From contig NZ_CP020384.1 in the NCBI RefSeq assembly GCF_002073975.1, forward strand, positions 1,426,001-1,490,000: a DNA stretch of 64,000 nucleotides, given 5' to 3'. This document shows positions 26,775 through 35,676 of this stretch, in pieces. The notes beneath the pieces are model-generated. The model searched no databases, had not been told where the DNA came from, and was given only the letters and a program-made list of their open reading frames with translations. Made by a program: the position numbers and the translations under genes. The DNA comes from Rhodovulum sp. MB263 (GTDB lineage: Bacteria; Pseudomonadota; Alphaproteobacteria; Rhodobacterales; Rhodobacteraceae). Numbering within the stretch: position 1 is the first letter of the stretch; each line of letters opens with the position of its first letter.

Positions 26775-27427
26775 AAAACCGTGGCGCAATTCTCGGTCCA
26801 TGTGGATTTTGACTTTCCAGACAAATTCCTGAGTTCGGATTTGCAATCCTATGTCTTTCGGGGCGGAATTCCTGACGGCTTCAAGGGGGCGACGGATCCA
26901 CCCGCACTTTCAGGGCGATCATCCGGATGCGCACGGGCCTATCCGAAAGGATAGCGCTTCCGGGCGGTGAGAGTTCCGAAATGACGGAGAGGCGGAGCGA
27001 TATGTCGGGGAAAGCCTGCCATGGGTGTCCCGAGGGGGCCGGAAATTGACCCCCCCGAGACGAATGTCAAGTCCGATGCCAGGGTGCGTTGGGGGTAACA
27101 GCTAATCCCGGCAGTCTTCGTGGGTGGCGAAGATGGTCTCAACACAACCCGGATACCCCGTCATGCGTCGGATCGCAAACCCTCAGAGACACAATACCTG
27201 TCACGAACGGACGGGCGTCCGGATAGGGAACTGTCCTTGCGGGTAGTCGGGGGTGCGTGAGGCTAGGTCCCTTGTTTCAAATTGATTTCGTTATTCTTAT
27301 GGCCGACCATTTAAGGAAGCTTTTGAGGGGGCATTACTGCCCCGCCCATTTTTGCCCTGGCATTCCATGCCCGGAGGGAGACGGGCCAAGGTGCTTGTCC
27401 GGTAGTTTCGTTGCGGGAGTATTTAAG
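26775..27427. other. Gap of about 0.65 kb, no gene recognised
   Basis: This region is less GC-rich than its surroundings in places, for example around 27280-27325. A GGGGGCC...GACCCCC inverted repeat lies near 27034-27057. Promoters for the small membrane protein downstream probably lie in the right-hand part. Confidence 0.35.
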
Positions 27428-27790
27428 GTGAAACAGTATGCCTTGGGGCGGACGGAATGCGGGGCAGGCCGGATCGAGGTTGCCGGGCAGGCGGGGGTGA
27501 CGGATCAGGGCAAGCGGCCCGGCCCGGCCTTCGCGATGATGGTCATCTGCGTTCCCGCCGGATGGTTGACGCTGATCGCAGCGCTTCTGCTGGGGTCCTC
27601 GCTGCTGATGGCGGTGCTTGCGATGCTGACGGCAATGTGGGGGATCTTCGTTCTCGGCCTGACGGGCTTTCTGGTCGTCGACGCGCTGAGAGAGCGTCGC
27701 CGTCATGGACGGGAGGACGAGAGCCTGGCAGAGCGAGTGGCAGGCCCGTCCTGCCCTGGACTGCCCGTTCAGGGGGATCGCCTTCGCTGA
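27428..27790 (+). CDS. Small two-helix membrane protein of unknown function
   Basis: I do not recognise this 120-residue protein. It has a polar N-terminus (about 1-33) and then two hydrophobic segments (about 35-58 and 62-84), followed by a strongly basic stretch RERRRHGRED and a polar tail. This suggests an inner-membrane hairpin with both ends in the cytoplasm. The GTG at 27428 is chosen because a GGGAG ribosome site lies about 9 bases before it. The frame is open 171 bases further upstream. It lies between a soluble kinase and a hybrid kinase, so a role in that signalling set is possible but unproven. Confidence 0.5.
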   Translation: MKQYALGRTECGAGRIEVAGQAGVTDQGKRPGPAFAMMVICVPAGWLTLIAALLLGSSLLMAVLAMLTAMWGIFVLGLTGFLVVDALRERRRHGREDESLAERVAGPSCPGLPVQGDRLR

Positions 27791-29269
27791 TCTGCAGGGC
27801 CTTGGGGCAAGGTTCGTCCGGCTTCGGCGCTTTCCCGAAGGTGCGGGGGCAGGCCGATTGACCGGCTCCCTGCTGCGCCGGGCCCGGCCGGTGACGGCGT
27901 CCGCACCGGGTCCTGCGCCTTCGCAGATCGGGGACCGCGCGCGTCCCGTTGCCGGGGCGATCCTCTGTGGGCCGTAGTCGCCGGATGTCGTCAGTCTGCA
28001 GCGCTTGGTCCGGAGGGGCTGAGGCCCTGCGCCGGCATGCGCCCGAACGCGCTTCGCCGAAGATCCCACTTCCGGGAACCTCTCTCTCAATTGCCCTCGA
28101 TCCGGCGGGCTGGTCTCGCCGGGTCCGGGGCGTGCGGGACGCGGTCGATCTTGAATTGGCGCGTCGCGGCCACGACGTCAGGTGCGGGCTGCAGCGTCGT
28201 CCCGGTACGCAGGAGCGGGCGTTCAATGGCAGGTCTGATCCGGTGCCGGGCATGCGGCTCCTTCGTCGTTCACGCGGTCGGGCCGGGCAACCGGTGGCTC
28301 GCCATTGCTGCGCCGGGAGGCATTACCCGGTGGCACGGGATGGCGGCTGCGATGACGGCGCTTGACGGGGACATGCGCTTGGCGCATGCGGGGTCCTGAA
28401 CGGGACGCGCGACGGCACATGCAGCCCGGAAGGGCGGCGGGATGGCCCGAATTCGGTTCCGCGGCCGCCCTCCGGTCCGACCGGTGCCGCAAACGAGCGG
28501 ATGGGCTTCTCGGCTATCCCGATGTTCCGTTGCGTCCGGCTCTTCTGCTGGATGTGATTGTCGGCGGCGCTGCAATCGAAGCTGCGGATGCGCAAAGAGT
28601 GAGGATGACAAGATGAACGAGGCCAGCGGTCCCGCGATGGCAGGCCCGCGCCTTGCAGGCTGTGCCGGTGACGCCCTCCGCAAGCGGGCGGTGCGTGTTG
28701 CGCCCGGCGCTGGGCCTTCCGTTGCGCGGGTGAGGTATGGAATACCGGACTGTCCATCCCGGGGGACGGTTGGTTTCCTGCCCGGGCGCCGCAGAGCGAA
28801 TCGGCTCTGATCCCGTCGGCCATCGGGCAGTTCCCGGGCGCGCGGAAGGGGGGCCGCCGGTCGGTTCGTGCCCATGATAGTGCCGATCCGCTTTCCGATT
28901 TTCGCGACCGCCAAGGTATCGACAGAAATGCCCTCCCAACCGCTTTTCTCTGCCGGACGGAAAGGCCCGGTGGCCAGCGCCGCTCGGCGCCGGTTTCCGG
29001 GATCTCCGGACGCGCTCACGATTCGGCGCGGGCCTCGCGGTGAAACGTCTTGGGGAAGAAGGCATTTGGACGCGGTGGCGTTTTCTGGCGAGGCGCTTGC
29101 GCCGCTTCGGGCGGAAATCCGGCGCGAAAGCGGTCTATCTTTGCGTGGTGAGTTCCGTGGATCATTGAGCCGCCACGGCGGGCAATGTAGTGGTAGGGCT
29201 CGCCGCCGGTCTTCCACCACTTCAGGTCCGGCGATTTACATTTTGCAGCGTACCGCTGGGAGACAAACG
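27791..29269. other. Gap of about 1.5 kb upstream of hybrid kinase
   Basis: All three plus frames and the minus frames contain open stretches, but none has a convincing start plus recognisable protein. The frame of the downstream kinase is open back to 28868, but the residues before 29270 are arginine/serine-rich and unlike a domain. The kinase promoter is expected in the right-hand part. Confidence 0.35.
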
Positions 29270-32200
29270 ATGTGTCCCTCGGATACTGCGCCGTCTTCCG
29301 ATCCCGACACCCGGTACCCCCCCCCGGAGGTCGCGGAGGAGATCGCGGCGCAATCTGGAGCAGTGAAGACGGCCCGCGACCGGTTCCGGCTTGCGGACGG
29401 CACGGCCATGCAATGGGCGCTGGAACGCATCTGTGCCATGCTGCGCGTGCCGGAGGACGGCTTCGGTGCGGTTCTGGCCGAGGTGCTGAACGAGTTGACC
29501 GCCGTTCTCGGGGCGACGCGGGCAGAAGTGTTGCGGCCGAGCTCCGACGGGCGCTGGCTGTTTCTCGAGATGATCTGGCAGCGGGAGCCGGGGCCCGTCA
29601 CCGGCGCGGCCCGGATCGAGGCTGCGGCGCTTCCGGTTGCCTGGTGGGCCGCGTTCCACGCCGAGGCGCCTCTGGTCTGCGATGATCTTGCGAATTGCGA
29701 CCCGGCTTTTTTTCCGGCCAATGCCGCCGCCCTGGCCGGGATCGGTGCGGTGCTGGCGGTTCCGTTCAGCTTCGATGCCCGCTTTGGCGGGGCGCTCCTG
29801 CTGTCCGGCCCGGCGGGCCGCCTTCTGCCCGAGGCGGTTCCGACCGAGGCGCTGGCGGCCCTGGCCCAGGCGATCGGCAGCCGTCTAGGCGGTGACGGTC
29901 TGGTCGTGCCCGGGGCGGCGGTGCCGCCTCTGTCGGAGGCCGAGAGCCGCGCGGCATCTGCGGTAGATACGGTGATGACCTTCGACGATGACGGGCGCGT
30001 GGTCTCTTGTTGCAGTCGGCGCGACCGCGCCCTGGCCGACGGGCTGAAGGGGCTCGCCGGCAAGATGCCCGAGGATTTCCTGCCGCCCGAAGAGGCAACC
30101 CGGCTGCGCTCGGCTCTCGAGCGCTGCCGTATCGAGGGCCTGACGGCCCCGTTTCCGCTGCGTTTGCCGACCCGGGCCGGAATACGCGAGATGCGGGCAA
30201 GGGCGTTCGGGCGGGCAGGGGCCGATACGGCGCCGGACGGGGCCCCGGCCGGTCTCGGCCTGATCCTGCAGGAGGTCCCGGGGGCCGAGCCCGGCCGGTG
30301 GCATGGCGAGATCTGCGCCCGGGCGATGGAGACGATGAGCGTTCCGGTCGTGATGGCCGACGGCTCCGGTCGCATCTCCTGGGTGAATGCGGCCTTCGAG
30401 CGCTGCACCGGCTTCGATTTTTTTGACGCGCTGGGCTCTGTTCCGGCAGAGCTTCTGCAGATCGAGATGCCGGTGGCCGGCGACTGCGCCCGGCTGACCG
30501 CTGCGCGTCTGGCGCGCCGTCCGGCCCGTGCCGAAATGAGGTGCCGGACCAGATCGGGCGAGGTCCTCATCCTCGAGGTCTCGATCATGCCGCTCTTCGA
30601 TGCGGCAGGCACCTGTCTTGGCACGGTCTCGACGGCGACCGATATCGCCGTGCACCCGGCGGGCGAGGCCGGGCTTGCCCGCAGCGAGGGGGTGGTGGCC
30701 CATACCGCCTGGGAGAGGCTGGCGAATGCCGCCGAGGCCTTGCCTGACGGCTTTGCCTGTTTCGACGCCGAGGGCCGTCTGGCGATCTGCAATGCCCGGT
30801 TTCGCGAGGCTCTGTCGATGGCCGGGACCGCGGTTGTGCCGGGCCTGGGCTTTCGCGAGATCTTCGAGGGCGCGCTGGCTCGGCTCATGCCCCGGAGCGA
30901 TCCGGCGCAGCGGGCCCGCTGGATCGCCGGTCGGAGGGAGGGGCGGGATCAGGAGGGGCGGGTTCTGGAGGGCGCGCTCCGCGATGGAAGCTGGCTGCGG
31001 CTGAGCGCATTGCCGAGCCCGGATGGCGGCTGTGTCGTGTTGTGCACCGATATCACCGCGCTCCGGCGCGAGGCCCGGAGAACCCGCGAGAAGCTGATCG
31101 CGGCGATGGAGGCCTCGGCCGACGGCGTTGCCATCACCGACAGCTCGGGCGCATATCTCTACATGAACCGGAGCTTTCGCGAGATGCTCGGGATCGGCGC
31201 CGGGGTCGATGTTCGGGCCCGTCTCTGGCAGGAGTTTCATTCCGAGGAGGAGGCCGCGCGCATCCGGGCGGTATCGACGGGGCCGTTGCGGAGCCGTGGT
31301 ATCTGGAGCGGTCGGGTGGTCGCCCGCAGAGCCGATGGCGAACACGTCGACCAGGAAGTTTCGGTGGTCCGGCAGGCCGATGGCTGCAAGCTCTGCATCT
31401 GCCGCGACAGGTCCGAGTGCGGGCGGCGCGTGCGGGATGAGGCGGGCCTGCGCGAAGAGCTGCAGCTGGTGCAGCGCCGTCAGGTCATCGCCCAGGTCAC
31501 GGCCGGGCTGATGCATGACTTCAACAACCTTCTGGCGACGGTGTCCGGCTCGGCTTTGCTGTTGCGCGGCGGGGACGATACCGAGCGCAATATCGCGCGC
31601 ATCCTTGCCGCCAGCGAGCAGGCCGGGGCGCTGGTCAACCGGCTCGCCTCGCTCGAGCAGCGCGCGCCCCGTCCCGGCCTGATCGACCTGCGCCGTCCGC
31701 TCGAGGAGGCGGTCAGCCTGGTCCGGGCCGGGGCCCATGACAGGCTCGGGCTCACGCTCAGCTTGCCGCGCGAGCCGATGCCAGCGGTTGCCGATCCGAC
31801 CGATGTGATCCAGGTGTTCCTGAACCTGCTCCTGAACGCGCGCGACGCGATCTGCCGCCGGACCCTCGGGACCTGCCGCGGCGAGATCTCCGTGACGGCC
31901 GAACTGGCCCATGGGCGCGCCCTGCGCCGCAAGCTCCGGATCGGCCAGCTCTTGCCGGACCGGCGCTACTACCTTCTAAGCGTTACCGATAACGGCTCGG
32001 GCATCAACTGGGCGGTCCGCCGGCGCCTGTTCGAGCCCTATTTCTCGACCAAGGGCAACCAGGGCACCGGCCTGGGGCTGTCGATCGTCGAAGGCGCGGT
32101 GACCGAGAATGGCGGGGCCATCGGGTTGCAGAGCCGCTGCGATTGCGGCACCCGGTTCAGCGTGTACTGGCCTGTGGCCTCCGCCGCGCCGCAGGACGAT

Positions 32201-32620
32201 ACGCGTGCGGCAGGGCCGCCCTGCGGTCGACTGGCCGGCAGCAGGATATTGCTGGCCGATGGCGATCAAGATGCCTTGCGCATCCTGTCGGCTTATCTTG
32301 AAACTGCCGGCGCTGAGGTGGCGGCAAGCAACAACCCAGAGGATATTCTGGAGGCCGTCCGCAGCGATCCGGAGAACTGGGATCTTCTGGTGACGGATTT
32401 CGATATGCCGAGGCTGACCGGAGCTGACCTGGCTGCCGCGGTGCGCAGATATGCGCCGGGCCTGCCGACCTTGCTGGTCACGGCCGTGGCCGACTGGCAT
32501 CTGCGATCTGGAGCGGCCTGCCGCGATCTGTTTTCCGGTGTCCTCGGCAAGCCGGTTGCCTCGGCCGATCTTATCGCTGGGGCCGTGGCTGCGATTGGAG
32601 GAAGACAGACGGAACGATGA
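29270..32620 (+). CDS. Hybrid sensor histidine kinase with GAF, multiple PAS, kinase and receiver domains
   Basis: The 1116-residue soluble protein has a GAF domain (about 40-200) and four PAS-like regions (about 225-330, 345-460, 485-600 and 610-720). A phosphorylation helix GLMHDFNNLL follows (His about 749), then an intact ATPase domain (Asn about 856, TDNGSG, GTGLGLS). It ends in a receiver (about 995-1116) with phospho-acceptor Asp about 1043 and the conserved GKP lysine. A GGGAG site sits 7 bases before the ATG at 29270. The stop overlaps the start of the LuxR-type regulator (ATGA), so they form one operon and probably a phosphorelay. The signal is unknown. Confidence 0.9.
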   Translation: MCPSDTAPSSDPDTRYPPPEVAEEIAAQSGAVKTARDRFRLADGTAMQWALERICAMLRVPEDGFGAVLAEVLNELTAVLGATRAEVLRPSSDGRWLFLEMIWQREPGPVTGAARIEAAALPVAWWAAFHAEAPLVCDDLANCDPAFFPANAAALAGIGAVLAVPFSFDARFGGALLLSGPAGRLLPEAVPTEALAALAQAIGSRLGGDGLVVPGAAVPPLSEAESRAASAVDTVMTFDDDGRVVSCCSRRDRALADGLKGLAGKMPEDFLPPEEATRLRSALERCRIEGLTAPFPLRLPTRAGIREMRARAFGRAGADTAPDGAPAGLGLILQEVPGAEPGRWHGEICARAMETMSVPVVMADGSGRISWVNAAFERCTGFDFFDALGSVPAELLQIEMPVAGDCARLTAARLARRPARAEMRCRTRSGEVLILEVSIMPLFDAAGTCLGTVSTATDIAVHPAGEAGLARSEGVVAHTAWERLANAAEALPDGFACFDAEGRLAICNARFREALSMAGTAVVPGLGFREIFEGALARLMPRSDPAQRARWIAGRREGRDQEGRVLEGALRDGSWLRLSALPSPDGGCVVLCTDITALRREARRTREKLIAAMEASADGVAITDSSGAYLYMNRSFREMLGIGAGVDVRARLWQEFHSEEEAARIRAVSTGPLRSRGIWSGRVVARRADGEHVDQEVSVVRQADGCKLCICRDRSECGRRVRDEAGLREELQLVQRRQVIAQVTAGLMHDFNNLLATVSGSALLLRGGDDTERNIARILAASEQAGALVNRLASLEQRAPRPGLIDLRRPLEEAVSLVRAGAHDRLGLTLSLPREPMPAVADPTDVIQVFLNLLLNARDAICRRTLGTCRGEISVTAELAHGRALRRKLRIGQLLPDRRYYLLSVTDNGSGINWAVRRRLFEPYFSTKGNQGTGLGLSIVEGAVTENGGAIGLQSRCDCGTRFSVYWPVASAAPQDDTRAAGPPCGRLAGSRILLADGDQDALRILSAYLETAGAEVAASNNPEDILEAVRSDPENWDLLVTDFDMPRLTGADLAAAVRRYAPGLPTLLVTAVADWHLRSGAACRDLFSGVLGKPVASADLIAGAVAAIGGRQTER

Positions 32621-33240
32621 CGATAAAGGTATTGGTTGCCGACGATCACGAACTTCTGCGGGATACGCTGGAGCTTTATTTTCAACAGTCCGACGGGGTC
32701 GATGCAGACTTCGTCGGCGACTACCCGTCCGCACTGGAAAAGATGCAGGGAGAGACGGAATACGATCTCGTTCTGCTGGATTACAGCATGCGCGGCATGA
32801 ACGGTCTCGAAGGGTTGAAGGCCGCGCTCGGGGTCGCCGGGTCGAACCGTGTGGCGCTGATGTCGGGCATCGCACCCCGCGATGTGGCGGCCGAGGCGCT
32901 CAATCTCGGGGCGGCGGGGTTTCTGCCGAAGACGCTCTCGGCCAAGTCGCTGCTGAGTGCCGTGCGCTTCATGGCCGAAGGCGAGCGCTATGCGCCGATC
33001 GACTTCCTGATGGGCGAGGACCAGGCGAGCCTGGCAAACCCGCTGGCCGAAAAGCTTCTGAGCCGGGAGGTTCAGGTGTTGCGGCGGCTTCGGGCGGGGA
33101 TGTCGAACAAGGAGATCGCCCGCGAGTTGGGTGTCACCGAGCCCACGGTCAAGCTTTACCTGAAATCGCTTTTCCGCAAGATCAACGTCAATAATCGCAC
33201 CCAGGCCGCGCTGTTCGCGCAGGAAAACGGCCTGTTCTAG
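32617..33240 (+). CDS. NarL/FixJ-family response regulator
   Basis: The 207-residue protein has an N-terminal receiver with acidic pocket DDH at 9-11, phospho-acceptor Asp55 in VLLDYSM, and the PKT lysine near 104. A C-terminal LuxR-type helix-turn-helix (about 142-205) contains SNKEIARELGVTEPTVKLYL. It is translationally coupled to the hybrid kinase gene, so it is the likely output of the relay and a DNA-binding regulator. Target genes are not evident. The membrane protein at 27.4 kb and the kinases themselves are candidates. Confidence 0.92.
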   Translation: MTIKVLVADDHELLRDTLELYFQQSDGVDADFVGDYPSALEKMQGETEYDLVLLDYSMRGMNGLEGLKAALGVAGSNRVALMSGIAPRDVAAEALNLGAAGFLPKTLSAKSLLSAVRFMAEGERYAPIDFLMGEDQASLANPLAEKLLSREVQVLRRLRAGMSNKEIARELGVTEPTVKLYLKSLFRKINVNNRTQAALFAQENGLF

Positions 33241-33791
33241 CGCCGGCGGGCCGCCGGTGCCGAGGCGACTGACCGTGCGCCCCTCTGCGGCAGGTCTGTC
33301 CGGGCGCGGGCCGTGCCGGTTCGGCTCCCGACGCGTCTATCCCCGCCGCTTCGGCCCCTGTCGATGCGCCCGGGGCCGCGCGCTGCCCGGCGCGAGCTGC
33401 GGATCCGGTGTCGCGTGGCGGGAGGAGAGGCAAAGCGGCGGCGCTCCGGACCGGAACGGCAAGCGCCGCTGCAGCCCTGCTCCCGATATTTCTCCCCGCA
33501 TGCCCTTGGCGCCGGAATGTATCCTGTCCATTGTGACAGGTCTCGGAAACCGGCTGCAACCCGAAACAGGGGATGGGAGCGGGGCTTCACTTCGCATCAG
33601 AAAAGGGGGCTGTTGTCTTCGGCAGGAACCTGCCGCTCGGCATCAGATCATGCTCAGGATTGTCTGTTCCTGCAAAAGCGGGACTGGACGAGGCCGCCGG
33701 GCTTTTCAGCCGGAGCCTTTCACCGATGCGCATGCCGATCGCCCATGTCCGGCAAATGCCGCTGTTCCCGCCCGGTTCGGTCGGGAGCAGG
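33241..33791. other. Gap after the response regulator, no gene recognised
   Basis: About 550 GC-rich bases lie between the regulator stop and the left end of an IS remnant. Translations in all frames look random. No T-run terminator was found. Confidence 0.35.
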
Positions 33792-34172
33792 TGGCCTACC
33801 CCCGGAAAACTGGTCCTCTCTGAAGTGGCCTTGCGAGCCGGATGGAGGAGGAGGAATGAGACAAGAGAGACACAAGCCGGAGGAGAACGTCGCGAAGCTT
33901 CGGCAGGTCTATGTACCGGTATCGCGGGCTTGCCCGGTGGCGGAGGCCGTGCGGTCGCGTCGGGTGACGCAGGTCACCTGCTACCGCTGACGTAAGGCAT
34001 TCGGCTGATTGAAGACCGGCCAGGTGAAGCCTCACGCGTCGCCCGGCTCTCGGCCGCCAGGTCCAGAGGTCACGCAGGGCCTTCCGGAAACGCTTCGCCG
34101 GCCGCCACGATGGTAGCTCTGAGACCCGTCATGCACGAAGACTGAAACCGGACCACCAATGGGGGCAGGTCA
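33792..34172 (+). mobile_element. Internally deleted IS3-family element (381 bp) with terminal inverted repeats
   Basis: The left end TGGCCTACCCCC...TGGTCC and the inverted right end TGACCTGCCCCC...TGGTCC are matching terminal repeats. An orfA fragment lies just inside the left end. A full IS3-group element is about 1.2 kb, so most of orfA and all of orfB have been lost. No clear target duplication flanks it. Confidence 0.7.
33856..34040 (+). pseudogene. IS3-family transposase OrfA fragment with nonsense mutations
   Basis: The translation begins MRQERHKPEENVAKLRQVYV and continues with PVAEAVRS and TQVTCYR. This follows the helix-turn-helix of IS3-family OrfA proteins, which typically read RHTAEEIVAKLRQVDV and ITEVTYYRW. 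A TGA stands where Trp is expected after the tyrosine-arginine pair, and a second TGA interrupts FGGLK a few codons later. Downstream the frame is lost. The gene is dead. Confidence 0.75.
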
Positions 34173-34176
34173 CATC

Positions 34177-34210
34177 ATATCGAACAGCACGATATATCGA
34201 ACAGCACGAT
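34177..34210. repeat. Exact 17-bp tandem repeat
   Basis: The unit ATATCGAACAGCACGAT occurs twice in direct succession (34177-34193 and 34194-34210), five bases after the right end of the IS remnant. It could be a replication slip product or part of the insertion scar. Confidence 0.8.
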
Positions 34211-34313
34211 GCCACCCGAGTACGGAACGGCCGCGGCTTTTAGGGACCCAAGCGCAGAGTGCAAATCTGGTAGGGCAACGGATAACCTCCACCTCTTCCT
34301 TCAGGCGGCGGTT

Positions 34314-34534
34314 CTATCTGCGACGTTGGGCCAGCTCCGCGGCCCGCGCCTGTTGCCGACGGATCGCCTCGGCCGAGCCAGCGGCGGCCATTTCGAGCCG
34401 CCACCCTTTCAGCTGTGACGACGTCACGCCGAGCTCCCGCGCGACACTGGTCTGGGTGGGCCGGGCTCCGACGGGCGGGCGACGGCCTGTTCCTTGAACT
34501 CGGCGGTGAAGTGACGGCGGGGATGTCTGCTCAT
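34314..34534 (-). pseudogene. Second IS3-family OrfA fragment, frameshifted
   Basis: From an ATG at 34534 the first frame reads MSRHPRRHFTAEFKEQAVAR. After a frameshift near 34470 a second frame continues TQTSVARELGVTSSQLKGW and EAIRRQQARAAELAQRRR. This matches an OrfA helix-turn-helix plus the start of its leucine-zipper region. It then stops at 34314. It is of a different subgroup from the copy at 33856, so two separate insertions are recorded here. Confidence 0.72.
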
Positions 34535-34559
34535 GTGGGATCCCTCTCTCAGCGAGTGC

Positions 34560-34751
34560 GATAACTCCCAGTCGGGGATTCGCGGGCAGACGACCAACGC
34601 GCTCGCGGCGCCCGCGGGCACCCCGAAAGAGACCTCGGTTCTGCTGACGACTGCGGCGGGCGGCGTCTCGCCCGTCTTCGTCGGCCTTTGGGGTGCTGTG
34701 GATCTGATCCGCGACCCGTTCAGCGATGCGCAGTCGGGCGGGCTTCGATAG
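34560..34751 (+). pseudogene. Fragment of an HK97-type major capsid protein (C-terminal part)
   Basis: The reading frame contains LLTTAAGGVSPVFVGLWGAV and DLIRDPFSDAQSGGLR. This resembles the conserved end of HK97-fold capsid proteins, in which a G-W/L-G-G-x-D-L-I-x-D-P-Y/F segment is followed by a stretch of strands. The frame stops at 34751. No complete capsid gene is present. The identification rests on remembered family patterns. Confidence 0.55.
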
Positions 34752-34754
34752 GCC

Positions 34755-35190
34755 CCGTTGCGGCGATCCAGCCTGACGGCGGGCCTGCTGCACCAGATCG
34801 AAACCGCCCTGTCCGAGGTCTATGGCAACGCGCCGATGGGCTATCAGGTGGTGCCCTTCCCCGAAAGCCAAGAGGTGGATCTTGAAACCCTCGGGGCGGG
34901 CTTCCGGGGACGGCGCGGGCGCGTGCTGGTGCGGGAATCCGTCAACGTCTCGGCGGCAGGCGGGCCGGTCCCGACGCAGGATTGGAAGCCGCAGGACGTG
35001 ACCCCGAACCTTTCCGGCATGATGCCCGATGCGATGTTGACGGCGGCGCGGGCAGCGATTTGCGAATGCCTTCGGGGTCTTGCCCGCCCTGGTCGTTCCC
35101 GAGGCGCAAGGTCCGGTTGTCAGGGAGGCGCAGCGCCATTTGGCGCAGTGGGTCTTGCAGCCTCTCGCCATGCTGACGCATCTGTCCACG
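34755..35190 (+). pseudogene. Fragment of a phage portal protein
   Basis: Frame one gives SLTAGLLHQIETALSEVYG, then VVPFPESQEVDLETL, GFRGRRGRVLVRES and AAGGPVPTQDWKPQDVTP. These look like the C-terminal half of HK97-family portal proteins of Rhodobacteraceae prophages. Near 35060 a frameshift moves the similarity (FGVLPALVVPEAQGPVVREA, then QRHLAQWVLQPLA) to another frame. The preceding fragment is capsid-like although portal normally comes first, so the locus is rearranged as well as truncated. Confidence 0.6.
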
Positions 35191-35192
35191 GT

Positions 35193-35426
35193 GGACAGAT
35201 AGACGCCGACGCGGCGCAGGAGCGCGGCGAGGTTTCGTCCGGCGGCGGTCGCCCAGACTGCGTTGAAGACCGCAACGCAGTTCCGGCAACGGCTGCCGAC
35301 CTTGGTTTGCGCCGCGACGAAATCCATGAGGCGCGGGGGTGCATTTTGGGGATGATGGGCGCAACGCGGGGCGCAGCCTTGCGGCGCGCCTAAATGTCAA
35401 TAAAATCAATATCTTATAGGGTAAAG
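35193..35426. other. Unassigned DNA between phage fragments and tRNA
   Basis: An AT-rich strip (35393-35426) abuts the 3' end of the tRNA gene. The rest holds open frames on both strands without recognisable products. It may be the remaining edge of the integrated element. Confidence 0.35.
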
Positions 35427-35516
35427 TGGCGGAGAGACAGGGATTCGAACCCTGGGACCCCGTGAAGGGTCAACGGTTTTCGAGACCGCCCCGTTCGACC
35501 ACTCCGGCACCTCTCC
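35427..35516 (-). tRNA. tRNA-Ser (anticodon CGA)
   Basis: The minus strand gives a 90-nt class II tRNA starting GGAGAGGTGCCGGAGTGG. The anticodon stem-loop has CGA in a CTCGAAA loop, then a long variable arm, a T-arm with GGTTCGAATCC, discriminator G and an encoded CCA. The acceptor stem has six Watson-Crick pairs and one G-U. It reads serine UCG codons. The phage and IS debris lies directly beyond its 3' end, the usual integration side. Confidence 0.96.
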
Positions 35517-35676
35517 GCACGCCCGTGGCCTTGTGGAGCGGTCATGTAGTGGCAACGGCGACCACGTGCAACCGGTTTTTCATGCAGAGGAGGAAACTTA
35601 ATTCCGGATCTGCGGCGCTGTTGGATTTCCGGCCGCTTCGCGATAGCTCTGGAAGCGCCATGAAACGGAGCCGCCG

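Noticed and set aside
27034-27062. IS21-like end resembling GGGGTCAATTTCCGGCC on the minus strand
   Set aside because: Only one end-like stretch is visible, with no transposase fragment and no partner end, so it could be chance.
28037-28399. A 120-residue plus-strand frame containing CRACGSFVVHAVGPGNRWLA
   Set aside because: It looks slightly protein-like but has no ribosome site or family resemblance, and neighbouring frames look equally plausible.
35427-35516. Second copy of the tRNA-Ser 3' end marking the outer phage attachment site
   Set aside because: I searched by eye for the T-arm and acceptor sequence elsewhere in the window and found none.
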